Positions 15,662 to 23,949 are shown, counted from the stretch's first letter. The stretch is DNA of 45,426 nt from Bacteroides sp. (GCA_014802435.1 JAAVCG010000017.1:1-45426); one strand, 5' to 3'. Numbers and translations are program-made. Notes: generated by a model from the letters alone, not told the origin.

Positions 15662-16933
15662 ATGAATTTGAAAGCGGTCCATAATTATTCACAGAGCCAT
15701 CCGTGGCTTCCCGTGGCGGTTGCCGGGGTGGCTATCGGGGTGGCTGCGTGGTTTTTAAAGTGGCTTGTCGGAGTGATTACATCGGCCGTTATGAGCGATA
15801 TGGATATCACGAAGACGAATTTTTGGCTGATTATTGCCGGTTTTTTCGGTATAGTATTAACCGTGATTATGGTCAAGTATATAATCCGTCAGCCCCTTGA
15901 ACACTCCACTGAAAAAATTAAGCAAATCATTGGTCCTCAGGGTGATGGGGTCATCAGTCCCACCATCATGTATGCTCCTATCCTGGCAAGCTCCCTGACC
16001 CTGGGCTTCGGTGGATCGGCAGGCTCCGAAGGCCCGATTGCTTATACCGGGGCAGCCATTGGCAGCAACATGGGCCGATGGTTCGGCCTGAGCCGTGACC
16101 AGTTGGTGATGTGTACGGCCTGTGGGGCCGGGGCGGGCATTGCCGCCATCTTCAAATCGCCCGTCGGGGGGATGTTTTTCACTCTTGAGGTGCTCCGGAT
16201 GCAGATTGGCCTGCTGCCGTTGCTGATGTTGGCTGCAATGTGTATAATCTCTTCAATGACAGCGTATTTGCTCAGCGGACAGACGCCTGACATGACCCTT
16301 TGGACTCATCCTCAGATGCCCCTTGACAAGCTGCCGCTCATTCTTCTGCTCGGACTTTTCTGCGGCCTTTATGGGGCATATTATTATCGAACGGGCCAAT
16401 GGACTCAGCAGCTCTTTACCCGCTTGAAAACTAAGAATATATGGCTCGGAGCCATTACTTCGGGTCTGCTTCTCGGGGTGCTCCTATTCCTCTTTCCGGC
16501 GCTTTATGGCGAGGGTTACGGAATCTTAGGCAAGATGGCCAATGGTGACCCCCGGGAGGTTATCTCCGGCTCGGTCATGACTCTGTTTACCGCTCATAAG
16601 TATCTGTTGCCCTTGACTTTGGTCGGGGTGATGGCCCTGAAATCAATCGCTGCCTATGCGTCTAATTCGGGCGGCGGTGTGGCCGGCGATTTTGCGCCTA
16701 CACTCTTTGCCGGAGGTATTGCCGGGCTGCTCTTTGCGCAACTAACTTCCATGCCTGTGTCCTTGGCCGTTGTCTGCGGAATGGGGGCCGTGATGGCCTC
16801 GGCCACTCGTGCGCCCCTGATGGCAATATTCATCACCGTAGAAATGACCACTCAGCAGCAACTCCTCCTCCCCGTCTCCATCGCTGCCGGCCTCGCCTAC
16901 TGGCTCAGCTCCCTCATCCTCAAAAAATCCTAA
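15662..16933 (+). CDS. ClC-family chloride channel
   Basis: A 423-aa inner-membrane protein of the ClC family. The gating-glutamate motif GSEGP is at residues 121-125 (Glu123). A second signature, FKSPVGGMFFTLEVL, is at about 164-178. At the position of the proton glutamate of E. coli ClcA (second E of FIIEE) this protein has Val176 (FTLEV). That residue is Glu in 2Cl-/H+ exchangers and Val in several true channels, so this copy may be a channel. About ten membrane helices are visible. There is no CBS domain. It follows higA closely, but a functional link is unlikely. Confidence 0.92.
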   Translation: MNLKAVHNYSQSHPWLPVAVAGVAIGVAAWFLKWLVGVITSAVMSDMDITKTNFWLIIAGFFGIVLTVIMVKYIIRQPLEHSTEKIKQIIGPQGDGVISPTIMYAPILASSLTLGFGGSAGSEGPIAYTGAAIGSNMGRWFGLSRDQLVMCTACGAGAGIAAIFKSPVGGMFFTLEVLRMQIGLLPLLMLAAMCIISSMTAYLLSGQTPDMTLWTHPQMPLDKLPLILLLGLFCGLYGAYYYRTGQWTQQLFTRLKTKNIWLGAITSGLLLGVLLFLFPALYGEGYGILGKMANGDPREVISGSVMTLFTAHKYLLPLTLVGVMALKSIAAYASNSGGGVAGDFAPTLFAGGIAGLLFAQLTSMPVSLAVVCGMGAVMASATRAPLMAIFITVEMTTQQQLLLPVSIAAGLAYWLSSLILKKS

Positions 16934-16940
16934 CAAAAGT

Positions 16941-16972
16941 TTTGAGAGTAGTTAAAACTTTTTGTAAATTTG
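16941..16972 (+). promoter_or_regulatory. Promoter of the AlkD-like gene
   Basis: -33 TTTG (16941-16944), 20-nt spacer, -7 TAAATTTG (16965-16972). The expected leader to 17067 is about 90 nt, longer than for other genes here. Confidence 0.8.
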
Positions 16973-17002
16973 CGGAAAGTTTTGATTATACTTAAAAGTC
17001 GT

Positions 17003-17062
17003 ATGATTATTTTTTGGTCAATTTTACTTGAATCGTTGAGGCGGTTTTTGATGGAGGAGTAA
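17003..17062 (+). CDS. Possible 19-residue upstream ORF in the alkD leader
   Basis: The first ATG after the predicted transcription start opens a 19-codon frame beginning MIIFWSILLE. It stops 4 nt before the AlkD-like start codon. It may be a leader peptide affecting downstream initiation, or it may be chance. No homology is recognised. Confidence 0.25.
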   Translation: MIIFWSILLESLRRFLMEE

Positions 17063-17066
17063 GTGT

Positions 17067-17828
17067 ATGGATAAAGGAGGAGTCAGGGCGGTTCTGGAGA
17101 TGATTCTTGCGGAGCGGGATGATGCGCAGCGGGAGCATTTGATGCGGTTTTTTAAGACCGGGGAGGGTGAGTATGGCGAGGGCGACCGTTTTTTGGGTTT
17201 GCGAGTGCCGACGACGAGGGGGATTGTGCGCAAAGTTTATGGCAGCATATCGCTTGATGAGATTCCGGAGCTTTTGGCCTCGGAATGGCATGAGGTCAGA
17301 TTGTGTGGTTTGTTGCTGATGGTAGAGATGATGAAGCGGAATCTTCCCGGAAAGAGGGATAGCGAGTCTGTCATGGCGGAGAAAAAGTCAAGGCGCAAGG
17401 CTATTGCTGCGTTATATCTTGCAAATGCTTGCAGAGCAAATAATTGGGACTTGGTTGACCTTTCATGCCAGTATATCTTGGGGCCTTATTTGAGGATTGA
17501 CGAGGGGGGCCGGATTGATGTTCTCCTGGAGCTTTCGGCGAGTGATAATCTTTGGGAGCAGCGCATTTCGATAGTCACTACCCTTGATTTCATCCGGGCG
17601 GGAATAATGGAGCCGACGTTGCGGTTGGCCGATAGATTGCTTGGCCATCCTCATGACTTGATTCATAAGGCGATCGGGTGGACGTTGCGCGAGGTTGGCA
17701 AGCGGGATATGAGCTTGCTGCTCAGCTATCTTGAGCGGAATTACGTTCGGATGCCGCGCACAGCCTTACGCTATGCTATAGAGCGCCTGCCGGAGCCGCA
17801 ACGCCAATCCTGGCTCCAGCGCAAGTAA
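17067..17828 (+). CDS. AlkD-like DNA alkylation repair protein
   Basis: A 253-aa HEAT-like repeat protein of the AlkD family, DNA glycosylases that remove bulky or positively charged alkylated bases. Recognisable parts are FLGLRVPTTRGIVRKV near residue 43, EVRLCGLLLM (about 77-86), the conserved NNWDLVDLSC (about 124-133), and the C-terminal AIGWTLREVGKRD (about 209-221). Length and order match bacterial AlkD-type proteins. Transcribed alone from its own promoter; the next gene is convergent. Confidence 0.92.
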   Translation: MDKGGVRAVLEMILAERDDAQREHLMRFFKTGEGEYGEGDRFLGLRVPTTRGIVRKVYGSISLDEIPELLASEWHEVRLCGLLLMVEMMKRNLPGKRDSESVMAEKKSRRKAIAALYLANACRANNWDLVDLSCQYILGPYLRIDEGGRIDVLLELSASDNLWEQRISIVTTLDFIRAGIMEPTLRLADRLLGHPHDLIHKAIGWTLREVGKRDMSLLLSYLERNYVRMPRTALRYAIERLPEPQRQSWLQRK

Positions 17829-17844
17829 TCTCCGCATGAAGCGG

Positions 17845-18648
17845 TTACTTGAGGAGTTTTCGGTTAGATTCGTCATTTTCAAGAATACTCATTTGATGAA
17901 TGGCTATTTGATTAAGTTTTATAAGTCTATCATGCTGAGGAATACCTTGTTGAATGAAAACAGCATTAAGATTTTCCATGTTGGATAGGCAAATAAGCTC
18001 ATTTATAGAGGCGTAATCTCGAATATTTCCTTTAATGGAAGGATTGGCATCACGCCATTGTTTTGCTGTCATGCCAAACATCGCAACGTTAAGAACGTCG
18101 GCTTCATTAGCATAAATAATGCTTGCTTGGGCTCTCGTAACCTTTGTCGGGATAAGGTTTTGTTTTATAGCATCAGTGTGAATACGATAGTTAATTTTTG
18201 ATAGTTCACGTTTAGCAGACCAGCTTACCAGCTGTTGTTCCTCTGATTTAAGCCTCTGAAATTCTTTAACGATGTATATTTTAAATTCAGGGCTAATCCA
18301 CATGGCAAATTCAAATGCAATGTCCTTATGGGCATATGTTCCTCCATATCGTCCGGCCTTAGCTTGGATAGATATGGCATTAGTGCGAGAAACAAATTCT
18401 TTCACGCTTATTTTAAAGCTGTTAAGGCCGGACTGATTTCTAATTGTGGCGAATTCGCCATAATTAAAATCAGGATTGTAAACTTTTTCCCAGATACCAA
18501 TAAATTCAAGCGTGTTTCTGTTTCTAAGCCAATCGGTTATGAAGAATTCGCCATCCTTAGCGCGCATCATGTCAGTAAGACAAATGTAGTCTTCGCCGTT
18601 AACTTTGATAACATTGACTTCGGTATCTTTTACGGATAGTTTTACCAT
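17845..18648 (-). CDS. KilA-N domain protein
   Basis: A 267-aa protein whose first half is a KilA-N DNA-binding domain. Seen in order are DYICLTDMMRAKDG, FFITDWLRNRNTLEFIGIWE, and the long YGGTYAHKDIAFEFAMWISP stretch with FKIYIVKEFQRL (about residues 100-133). The C-terminal half is helical. KilA-N domains are typical of phage antirepressors and nucleic-acid binding proteins, but stand-alone copies are common in gut Bacteroidales. I chose ATG 18648; the frame is open further up, but that stretch lies inside the aminotransferase gene. It starts 8 nt after that gene ends, so it is expressed with the sugar genes. Its lower GC content suggests an inserted gene. Confidence 0.85.
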   Translation of the reverse strand: MVKLSVKDTEVNVIKVNGEDYICLTDMMRAKDGEFFITDWLRNRNTLEFIGIWEKVYNPDFNYGEFATIRNQSGLNSFKISVKEFVSRTNAISIQAKAGRYGGTYAHKDIAFEFAMWISPEFKIYIVKEFQRLKSEEQQLVSWSAKRELSKINYRIHTDAIKQNLIPTKVTRAQASIIYANEADVLNVAMFGMTAKQWRDANPSIKGNIRDYASINELICLSNMENLNAVFIQQGIPQHDRLIKLNQIAIHQMSILENDESNRKLLK

Positions 18649-18656
18649 ATAGACTT

Positions 18657-19754
18657 TTAGGTGAGGGCGGTGATTATGGATTGGGCTTGGGCGGGGGTGA
18701 GGACGGGGGAGATTGGGAGGGAGAGTTCTTGGGCGGCGAGGCGTTCGGTGATGGGGAGTGAGAGGTGGTTCCAGGCCGCGTAACATTCTTGTTTGTGGGG
18801 GGGGATGGGGTAGTGGATAAGGGTTTGGATGCCGGCAGAGGTGAGGCGGGATTGGATTTCGTCGCGGCGGGGAGTGAGTATGGGGAAGAGATGGAATACG
18901 TTTTGTTCGCGGGGGCAATCAGCGTTAGGGAGGATGATGTCAGGGGCGTTTTTGAGTCCCTCGAAGTAGATGCGGGCAATTTGTTGGCGGCGGAGGTTGT
19001 CGGCGTCGAGGTGGCGGAGTTTTACGCGGAGAATCGCGGCCTGAATTTCGTCAAGTCGGGAGTTTCGTCCCTGATATTTGAAGACGTATTTTCTTGAACT
19101 GCCGTAGTTTGCAAGGGAGCGAATGGTTGATGCCAGTTTGGGGTCATTAGTGGTAACGGCACCTCCGTCGCCCATGGCTCCGAGGTTTTTTCCGGGGTAG
19201 AAGCTATGAGCTGAGGCGTCGCCGAGAGAGCCGGTTCGGTGTCCTTGATATTGGCAGCCGTGAGCTTGCGCATTGTCTTCAATGAGCAGGAGGTTATTGC
19301 GGCGGCAAATGTCGCTAATCTGCTGATTATAAGCGCATCGGCCATAGAGATGGACAATCAGTATGGCGCGGGTGCGCTGCGTGATTGCTTGTTCGATTTT
19401 TGAGGGGTCAATTTGGAGGGTCAGCGGGTCGGGCTCAATTAGGATAGGTTTGAGTTGATTTTCCGTAATTGCCAGAATGGAAGCGATATAGGTGTTAGCA
19501 GGGACGAGGATTTCGTCGCCGGGATTGAGGAGTCCCATTTCGCGATAGGCGCGGAAAATGAGTATGAGGGCGTCGAGTCCGTTTGCGCAGCCAATTGTGA
19601 ATTCAGAGCCGATGAACCGGGCATATTCGGCCTCAAACCGGTCATTTTCCTCTCCCTGGAGATACCATCCGGAGCTGATGACGCGATTGACGGCATCGCG
19701 GATTTCGTCGCCGTGGGCTTCGTTAACCGCCTTTAAGTCAAGGAACTTAATCAT
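18657..19754 (-). CDS. DegT/DnrJ/EryC1/StrS sugar aminotransferase (FdtB/QdtB-like)
   Basis: A 365-aa PLP-dependent aminotransferase that acts on nucleotide-linked keto sugars. The PLP lysine is Lys189 in [15 protein letters not shown]. The EDNAQAHG motif at 159-166 supplies the cofactor-binding Asp and Gln. The two cupins directly upstream are 3,4-ketoisomerases of the FdtA/QdtA type, so the likely product is a dTDP-3-amino-3,6-dideoxyhexose for a surface glycan. It overlaps the upstream cupin gene by 8 nt. No glycosyltransferases or rml genes are in the window, so the rest of the pathway lies elsewhere. Confidence 0.93.
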   Translation of the reverse strand: MIKFLDLKAVNEAHGDEIRDAVNRVISSGWYLQGEENDRFEAEYARFIGSEFTIGCANGLDALILIFRAYREMGLLNPGDEILVPANTYIASILAITENQLKPILIEPDPLTLQIDPSKIEQAITQRTRAILIVHLYGRCAYNQQISDICRRNNLLLIEDNAQAHGCQYQGHRTGSLGDASAHSFYPGKNLGAMGDGGAVTTNDPKLASTIRSLANYGSSRKYVFKYQGRNSRLDEIQAAILRVKLRHLDADNLRRQQIARIYFEGLKNAPDIILPNADCPREQNVFHLFPILTPRRDEIQSRLTSAGIQTLIHYPIPPHKQECYAAWNHLSLPITERLAAQELSLPISPVLTPAQAQSIITALT

Positions 19755-20196
19755 AAATTACGGGAGTAGGGCTTTTGAAATGGATAAAGTCGTCATATTC
19801 CCTCAGATAGTCTGATTCATCATAGAGTTCAGAGGCGAGCACCAGGCAGACGGCGCCGGAGGAGAAATCGTCGATCGTGCGCCAGATTCCGGGGACAATC
19901 AACAGCCCTTGGTAGGGGCGATTAAGGAGGAAAGAGCGGCGTACCGAGCCATCATCGAGGGTGACGTTGAAGCTTCCGGAGGCGGCCACAATCAGCTGAT
20001 ACAGGCCTTTATGGGCGTGTGCGCCACGGCTTTCGCCCCCCGGGACGTCGTAGAGATAATAAACGCGTTTGACGTCGAAGGGGACCGTCAGAGAGTTTTC
20101 AACGACGGTTAGGTTACCTCTTCGGTCACTATGGTGACGGTCAAACTCTACGATTGTACAGTCATAAACGCTGGTTATTTTAGGGTCTTTTTCCAT
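19747..20196 (-). CDS. FdtA/QdtA-like sugar 3,4-ketoisomerase (cupin), second copy
   Basis: A 149-aa cupin. Family motifs are [20 protein letters not shown] (about residues 40-59) with the metal/catalytic histidines, [16 protein letters not shown], and the C-terminal [19 protein letters not shown]. Such enzymes convert dTDP-4-keto-6-deoxyglucose to the 3-keto sugar used by the aminotransferase encoded next. It overlaps both neighbours (22 nt with the first cupin, 8 nt with the aminotransferase). It is clearly a paralogue of the preceding gene. Confidence 0.92.
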   Translation of the reverse strand: MEKDPKITSVYDCTIVEFDRHHSDRRGNLTVVENSLTVPFDVKRVYYLYDVPGGESRGAHAHKGLYQLIVAASGSFNVTLDDGSVRRSFLLNRPYQGLLIVPGIWRTIDDFSSGAVCLVLASELYDESDYLREYDDFIHFKSPTPVIYD

Positions 20197-20582
20197 CCTT
20201 TAAATTGCTCGAAATCACGAATATAGTCGTCGGGGTCATAGTCAGTAGACGCAAGGACGAGGGTAAACGAGTTAGTGGAGAAGTTTTCAACCGTTCGCCA
20301 CCATCCGGCGGGAATGTAGAGGCCATAGTAGGAGCGGTTAAGGGAGAAAGTCAGAGTTTCTTCACCGTTAGTGAGGCAAACGTCGAAGCTGCCGCTGAGA
20401 GCAATGATTACAACTTCAGTGTTTTTGAATGCGTGGCTGCCTCGTTGTTCGCCTCCGGGGACGTCATATATCCAGTAAGTGCGTCGGATTTCAAAGGGGA
20501 TATGTCGCATCTGCTCGACAAAAGAGAGATTTCCACGATTGTCAAGCACTTGCGGCAAATGAATGATTTCCGGCCTTTTCAT
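20175..20582 (-). CDS. FdtA/QdtA-like sugar 3,4-ketoisomerase (cupin), first copy
   Basis: A 135-aa cupin, paralogous to the next gene. Motifs are RRTYWIYDVPGGEQRGSHAF, then VIIALSGSFDVCLTNGEE, and TLVLASTDYDPDDYIRDF near the end. In the conserved HAHK position it has HAFK, so one histidine of the pair is replaced by Phe. This may alter product stereochemistry or reduce activity. I chose ATG 20582 (MKRPEI) over 20609 because the -7 box lies between them, 5 nt from this ATG. First gene of the cupin-cupin-aminotransferase-KilA-N operon. Confidence 0.9.
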   Translation of the reverse strand: MKRPEIIHLPQVLDNRGNLSFVEQMRHIPFEIRRTYWIYDVPGGEQRGSHAFKNTEVVIIALSGSFDVCLTNGEETLTFSLNRSYYGLYIPAGWWRTVENFSTNSFTLVLASTDYDPDDYIRDFEQFKGWKKTLK

Positions 20583-20586
20583 ACGG

Positions 20587-20617
20587 CAAAGGTAGGGAAA
20601 AAAATGCAAAATTCAAA
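20587..20617 (-). promoter_or_regulatory. Promoter of the amino-sugar operon, abutting the start codon
   Basis: Minus-strand -33 TTTG (20617-20614), 19-nt spacer, -7 TACCTTTG (20594-20587). The ATG is 5 nt further on, so the mRNA should be almost leaderless. The -33 box lies in the AT-rich repeat that follows. Confidence 0.72.
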
Positions 20618-20692
20618 ATGCGGAATGCAAAATACGAAATACAGAGTACAAAATACAGGATACAAAATACAAAATACAAAATACAGGATGGA
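20601..20692. repeat. AT-rich short tandem repeat (CAAAATA-type)
   Basis: Imperfect tandem units of 7-10 bp of the form ACAAAAT, including three clean ACAAAATAC-like units at 20652-20685. Read on the minus strand they give repeated GTATTTTG, close to the -7 consensus, just upstream of the amino-sugar operon. Confidence 0.75.
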
Positions 20693-20694
20693 GC

Positions 20695-20905
20695 GCGGGG
20701 GCCGCTCACTGCGTTCGCTGAACTGTTTTTGCGGGCGGGGCCGCTCACTGCGTTCGCTGAACTGTTTTGCGGGCGGGGCCGCTCACTGCGTTCGCTGAAC
20801 AGTTTTGAGGGCGGGGGCCGCTCACTGCGTTCGCTGAACAGTTTTGCGGGGCTGGGGCTTTGCTGGGGGCGCTCACTGCGTTCGCTTAACAGTTTTGCGG
20901 GCCGG
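20695..20905 (+). repeat. Array of five GC-rich 39-bp units
   Basis: The unit GCCGCTCACTGCGTTCGCTG, continuing AAC(A/T)GTTTTGCGGGCGGG, starts at 20701, 20740, 20778, 20817 and about 20869. The spacing is 39, 38, 39 and about 52 bp. Units are nearly identical and contain the small inverted repeat GTTC-GCT-GAAC. It ends about 25 bp before the nagB promoter. The same unit occurs at 24018 and 24088. Confidence 0.88.
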
Positions 20906-20929
20906 GGGGAGGGTGGTTTTTGAGAATTA

Positions 20930-20961
20930 TTTGGGGGTTTCGGAAATTTTTATTAACTTTG
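20930..20961 (+). promoter_or_regulatory. nagB promoter
   Basis: -33 TTTG (20930-20933), 20-nt spacer, -7 TAACTTTG (20954-20961). The leader to the ATG at 21007 is about 41 nt. Confidence 0.82.
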
Positions 20962-21006
20962 TGCCATTGAAAAGAATATCAACCTCATTAACCATAGAAA
21001 AGAGAA

Positions 21007-21816
21007 ATGCGTTTAGTCATTGAACCGAACTATTCCGACCTGTCACGCTGGGCCGGAAATTATGTGGCAGCGTGCATCAATGCCGCCAATCCTACAGCGG
21101 AAAAGCCTTTTGTTCTTGGACTTCCGACGGGTTCATCCCCCCTGGGAATGTATCGCCGTCTTGTAGAGCTCTATAAGGAGGGCAAGGTAAGCTTCAAGAA
21201 CGTCGTAACGTTCAATATGGATGAATACGTAGGCATCCCTCAGAATCATGAGCAGAGCTATCATACGTTCATGCACGAGAATTTCTTCAATCATATCGAT
21301 ATTCCGGCGGAGAACGTTAACATCCTGAATGGCAACGCGGAGGATCCGGAGGCAGAATGTGCACGCTATGAGGCCAAGATTGAGTCATATGGCGGCATCG
21401 ATCTGTTTCTTGGCGGCGTAGGCCCTGACGGCCACATCGCGTTTAATGAGCCGGGTTCAAGCCTGACTTCAAAGACCCGTATGAAGACGCTGACTCAGGA
21501 CACCATCATTGCCAACAGCCGCTTCTTTAATAATGACCTGAATCTGGTGCCGAAGACGGCGTTGACCGTTGGAGTAGGCACGGTTATGGCCGCCAAGAAG
21601 GTGATGCTGCTGGTTAACGGCCACAATAAGGCTCGCGCGCTGAAGCACGGAGTGGAAGGCGGTATCTCTCAGATGTGGACCATCTCAGCATTGCAGCTTC
21701 ATCCTCATGCCATCATCGTTGCTGACGAGGATGCCTGCGCCGAGCTGATGGTTGGCACTTATCGCTACTTCAAGGATATTGAGAGCGCAAACCTCAATCC
21801 TGATTCACAGCTGTAA
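21007..21816 (+). CDS. nagB: Glucosamine-6-phosphate deaminase
   Basis: A 269-aa cytosolic enzyme that converts glucosamine-6-phosphate to fructose-6-phosphate and ammonia in amino-sugar catabolism. The phosphate loop is [13 protein letters not shown] (38-50). Catalytic Asp72 is in FNMDEYVG. Asp141, His143 and Glu148 are in [11 protein letters not shown]. These positions coincide with those of E. coli NagB, and the length is normal for the family. It has its own promoter and a hairpin terminator (21847-21870). Confidence 0.97.
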   Translation: MRLVIEPNYSDLSRWAGNYVAACINAANPTAEKPFVLGLPTGSSPLGMYRRLVELYKEGKVSFKNVVTFNMDEYVGIPQNHEQSYHTFMHENFFNHIDIPAENVNILNGNAEDPEAECARYEAKIESYGGIDLFLGGVGPDGHIAFNEPGSSLTSKTRMKTLTQDTIIANSRFFNNDLNLVPKTALTVGVGTVMAAKKVMLLVNGHNKARALKHGVEGGISQMWTISALQLHPHAIIVADEDACAELMVGTYRYFKDIESANLNPDSQL

Positions 21817-21846
21817 AAACAATTAGGAAAATAGAAATATGTCGGT

Positions 21847-21877
21847 GGGGGCGCGACATCTCGCGTCCCCATTATTT
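21847..21877 (+). terminator. Hairpin terminator after nagB
   Basis: A 10-bp stem (GGGGGCGCGA / TCGCGTCCCC, one G-U pair) with loop CATC at 21847-21870, followed by ATTATTTT. It separates nagB from the permease gene. The element may also be a dispersed repeat. Confidence 0.65.
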
Positions 21878-21886
21878 TAAATTGCA

Positions 21887-23251
21887 TTGAATAAATCAGA
21901 GAAACCTCCGGTCCGACTTGGATTCGTCGGGCTGGCCGCGCTGACCTTCGGCATGATGGTGGGCGCCGGAATTTTTAATATACCGCAGAATATGGCGGTA
22001 GGCGCGGGAGCCGGCGCCGTAATTCTCTCCTGGCTGATTACGGCAGCGGGAATGTTATTGTTGGTTTTTACGTTTAAGCGTCTAACGGAGTTGCATCCGG
22101 ACCTTGATGCGGGTATCTATCAATACTCGGCAGCGGGCTTCGGTCCGTTTATGGGCTTCAATATGGCCTGGGGTTACTGGCTCTGTACGGCGTTTGCCAA
22201 TGTTGCCTATGCGGTTATGCTGAATGATACGGTTGGTGCGTTTTTTCCGGAATTGCTCAAACATGGGTGGGCGACGTTGATTTTCGGCGTCGCATTGATT
22301 TGGCTTTACTATTATATAGTGGCGTCAGGGATGAAGACGGCCAAGGTGTTGACGGTGGTTCTCTCCGTAGTCAAAATTGCGGCCATATTGCTGATAATCG
22401 CGCTCTTAGGGGCGAATTTTCATTATGGCATCTTTGAGCTTGGTGACTTGACGGATTCAAGTGGGCTATTGACTCAGATAAAGAGTACGATGCTCGTTAC
22501 GCTATGGTGTTTTATCGGCATAGAGGGCGCTTCGATGATGAGCGGTCGGGCCAAGCGCTCAAAGGACATAGGCAAGGCTACGGTTGCGGGCTTTTTTGCG
22601 GCGTGGGTTTTATACTTTGTCGTTTCGGTGTTTTGTTACGGAGTAATGAGCCGTGGCGAGTTGGCGGGGCTTGAGGACCCCTCGGTTGCCTACTGTCTGC
22701 GCGAGGTAATCGGGCCGTGGGCCTACTGGCTTGTGATTCTATCAGTTATCATCTCGCTTGGCGGGGGCTGGGTAGCGTGGACCTTGGTCTGCGCGGAGGT
22801 TCCCTATGCGGCGGCGCGGGTGAAGATTTTTCCGCACTCCTTTTTGCGACTGAATTCTCACGGGATGCCGGCCTACGGGCTTGGGATTTCCAGTGTTGTC
22901 ATGACGCTGTTTCTGCTGCTGGTCATGACAGCCGATGATTTGTATCTTTCGGCGCTGAACATTACGGGGATGATGATTTTGCCCTGTTACCTGCTTTGCG
23001 GGGTTTATCTGCTGAAGACGGACCGGAGCATTGCGGGGCGTCTGATAGGCGCGGGGTGTACGCTTTTTTGCAGTTGGATGATTTATTCCGGAGGGCTTGA
23101 TTTGTTTATAGAGACGTCGCTCTTTTATCTTCCGGGGCTGACGTTTTATGTTCCCGCCCGACGTCAATTGGGCGCCCGCCTCTTTAGTCGAGGCGAGCGT
23201 ATCGGGTTGAGCGTATTGATTTTAGCTGCAGGTTATTCTTTGTTTTTCTGA
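21887..23251 (+). CDS. APC-superfamily amino-acid permease/antiporter (basic amino acid type)
   Basis: A 454-aa membrane protein with about 12-13 helices. The first helix contains the substrate-binding glycine motif GMMVGAGIFNIP (about residues 23-34) of APC transporters. WCFIGIEGASMMSGRAKRSK (about 204-223) is the conserved TM6 region of arginine/ornithine or lysine antiporters. The reading frame starts at TTG 21887, just after the nagB terminator; no in-frame ATG precedes the first helix. Substrate assignment is only by resemblance. The last 19 nt overlap the convergent channel gene. Confidence 0.85.
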   Translation: MNKSEKPPVRLGFVGLAALTFGMMVGAGIFNIPQNMAVGAGAGAVILSWLITAAGMLLLVFTFKRLTELHPDLDAGIYQYSAAGFGPFMGFNMAWGYWLCTAFANVAYAVMLNDTVGAFFPELLKHGWATLIFGVALIWLYYYIVASGMKTAKVLTVVLSVVKIAAILLIIALLGANFHYGIFELGDLTDSSGLLTQIKSTMLVTLWCFIGIEGASMMSGRAKRSKDIGKATVAGFFAAWVLYFVVSVFCYGVMSRGELAGLEDPSVAYCLREVIGPWAYWLVILSVIISLGGGWVAWTLVCAEVPYAAARVKIFPHSFLRLNSHGMPAYGLGISSVVMTLFLLLVMTADDLYLSALNITGMMILPCYLLCGVYLLKTDRSIAGRLIGAGCTLFCSWMIYSGGLDLFIETSLFYLPGLTFYVPARRQLGARLFSRGERIGLSVLILAAGYSLFF

Positions 23252-23949
23252 TTGCGGGTAACGTAGTCGGTCAGATAGACGGTGAAGAGCGGGAATATTA
23301 TCATGCCGGTAATGGGGAGGACGACGGCGACGATTTTGCCGGCGGCAGTCACGGGGCTGATGTTGCAGCCTACGGTTACAAGGTTCATGGCGCAGAACCA
23401 GAGGGCATCGCTATAGCCGGTGACCTGGGGGTTAATGCCATATTCACGCTGGAAGAAAATCAGGGAGCAGAAATAGGCCGTTAGCAGCATTATTGTCAGA
23501 TAGCGGATAAACAGAGAGGAGACGGCGTTGCTGCTCAGGTATCCGATGACGATTGACATTGCCAGGGCGCCACGGGCCAAGGGGATGAACCGGATGAAAT
23601 AGATGGCGTCAGGCGATAAGTGGATGTTTAACTGGTTGATTATGTTGAGGTAAGGGATTGAGAGGATGAGGAAGAAGAGATGAGAGCGGAACGTTTTCAT
23701 TTTTTGGTCGCTGGTCAGGACCACGATTATGAAGTCAATGATAAACGTGATGCAGACCCAGAACTGGAAGGTCATGTAACCATGGTCCTGGAGTAGGTCG
23801 CGCTTATTGAAGGTATCATAAGAAATCCAGATTATCATGGCGGCAGAGAGTACCATGACGAGGAAGTTGAAGAGGCGTCGGAGGTCGCTTTTGAATGCTT
23901 GAGCGCGTGAGAGATGAGTTTGAGGGGTGTTAGTTTGAGTCTGTGTCAT
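23233..23949 (-). CDS. Voltage-gated-like ion channel with unusual selectivity filter
   Basis: A 238-aa membrane protein with the six-helix architecture of the ion-transport family. S1 to S4 lie at about residues 25-140, with a weak S4 (FIRFIPLARGALAM). The pore helix and filter lie at about 183-197, and S6 at about 205-228. The filter reads VTVGCN (residues 191-196) where K+ channels normally have TVGYG/TVGFG, so ion preference is uncertain. The N-terminus is soluble and Thr/Gln-rich. Single gene, convergent with the permease (19-nt overlap). No convincing promoter is seen upstream. Confidence 0.8.
   Translation of the reverse strand: MTQTQTNTPQTHLSRAQAFKSDLRRLFNFLVMVLSAAMIIWISYDTFNKRDLLQDHGYMTFQFWVCITFIIDFIIVVLTSDQKMKTFRSHLFFLILSIPYLNIINQLNIHLSPDAIYFIRFIPLARGALAMSIVIGYLSSNAVSSLFIRYLTIMLLTAYFCSLIFFQREYGINPQVTGYSDALWFCAMNLVTVGCNISPVTAAGKIVAVVLPITGMIIFPLFTVYLTDYVTRNQKNKE

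Noticed and set aside
18649-18918. Pro/Arg-rich N-terminal extension of the KilA-N protein
   Set aside because: Composition is that of a shadow frame over the aminotransferase gene; KilA-N starts normally at 18648.
20695-20905. CRISPR array
   Set aside because: The whole 39-bp unit repeats, with no unique spacers of constant length, and no cas gene is in the window.
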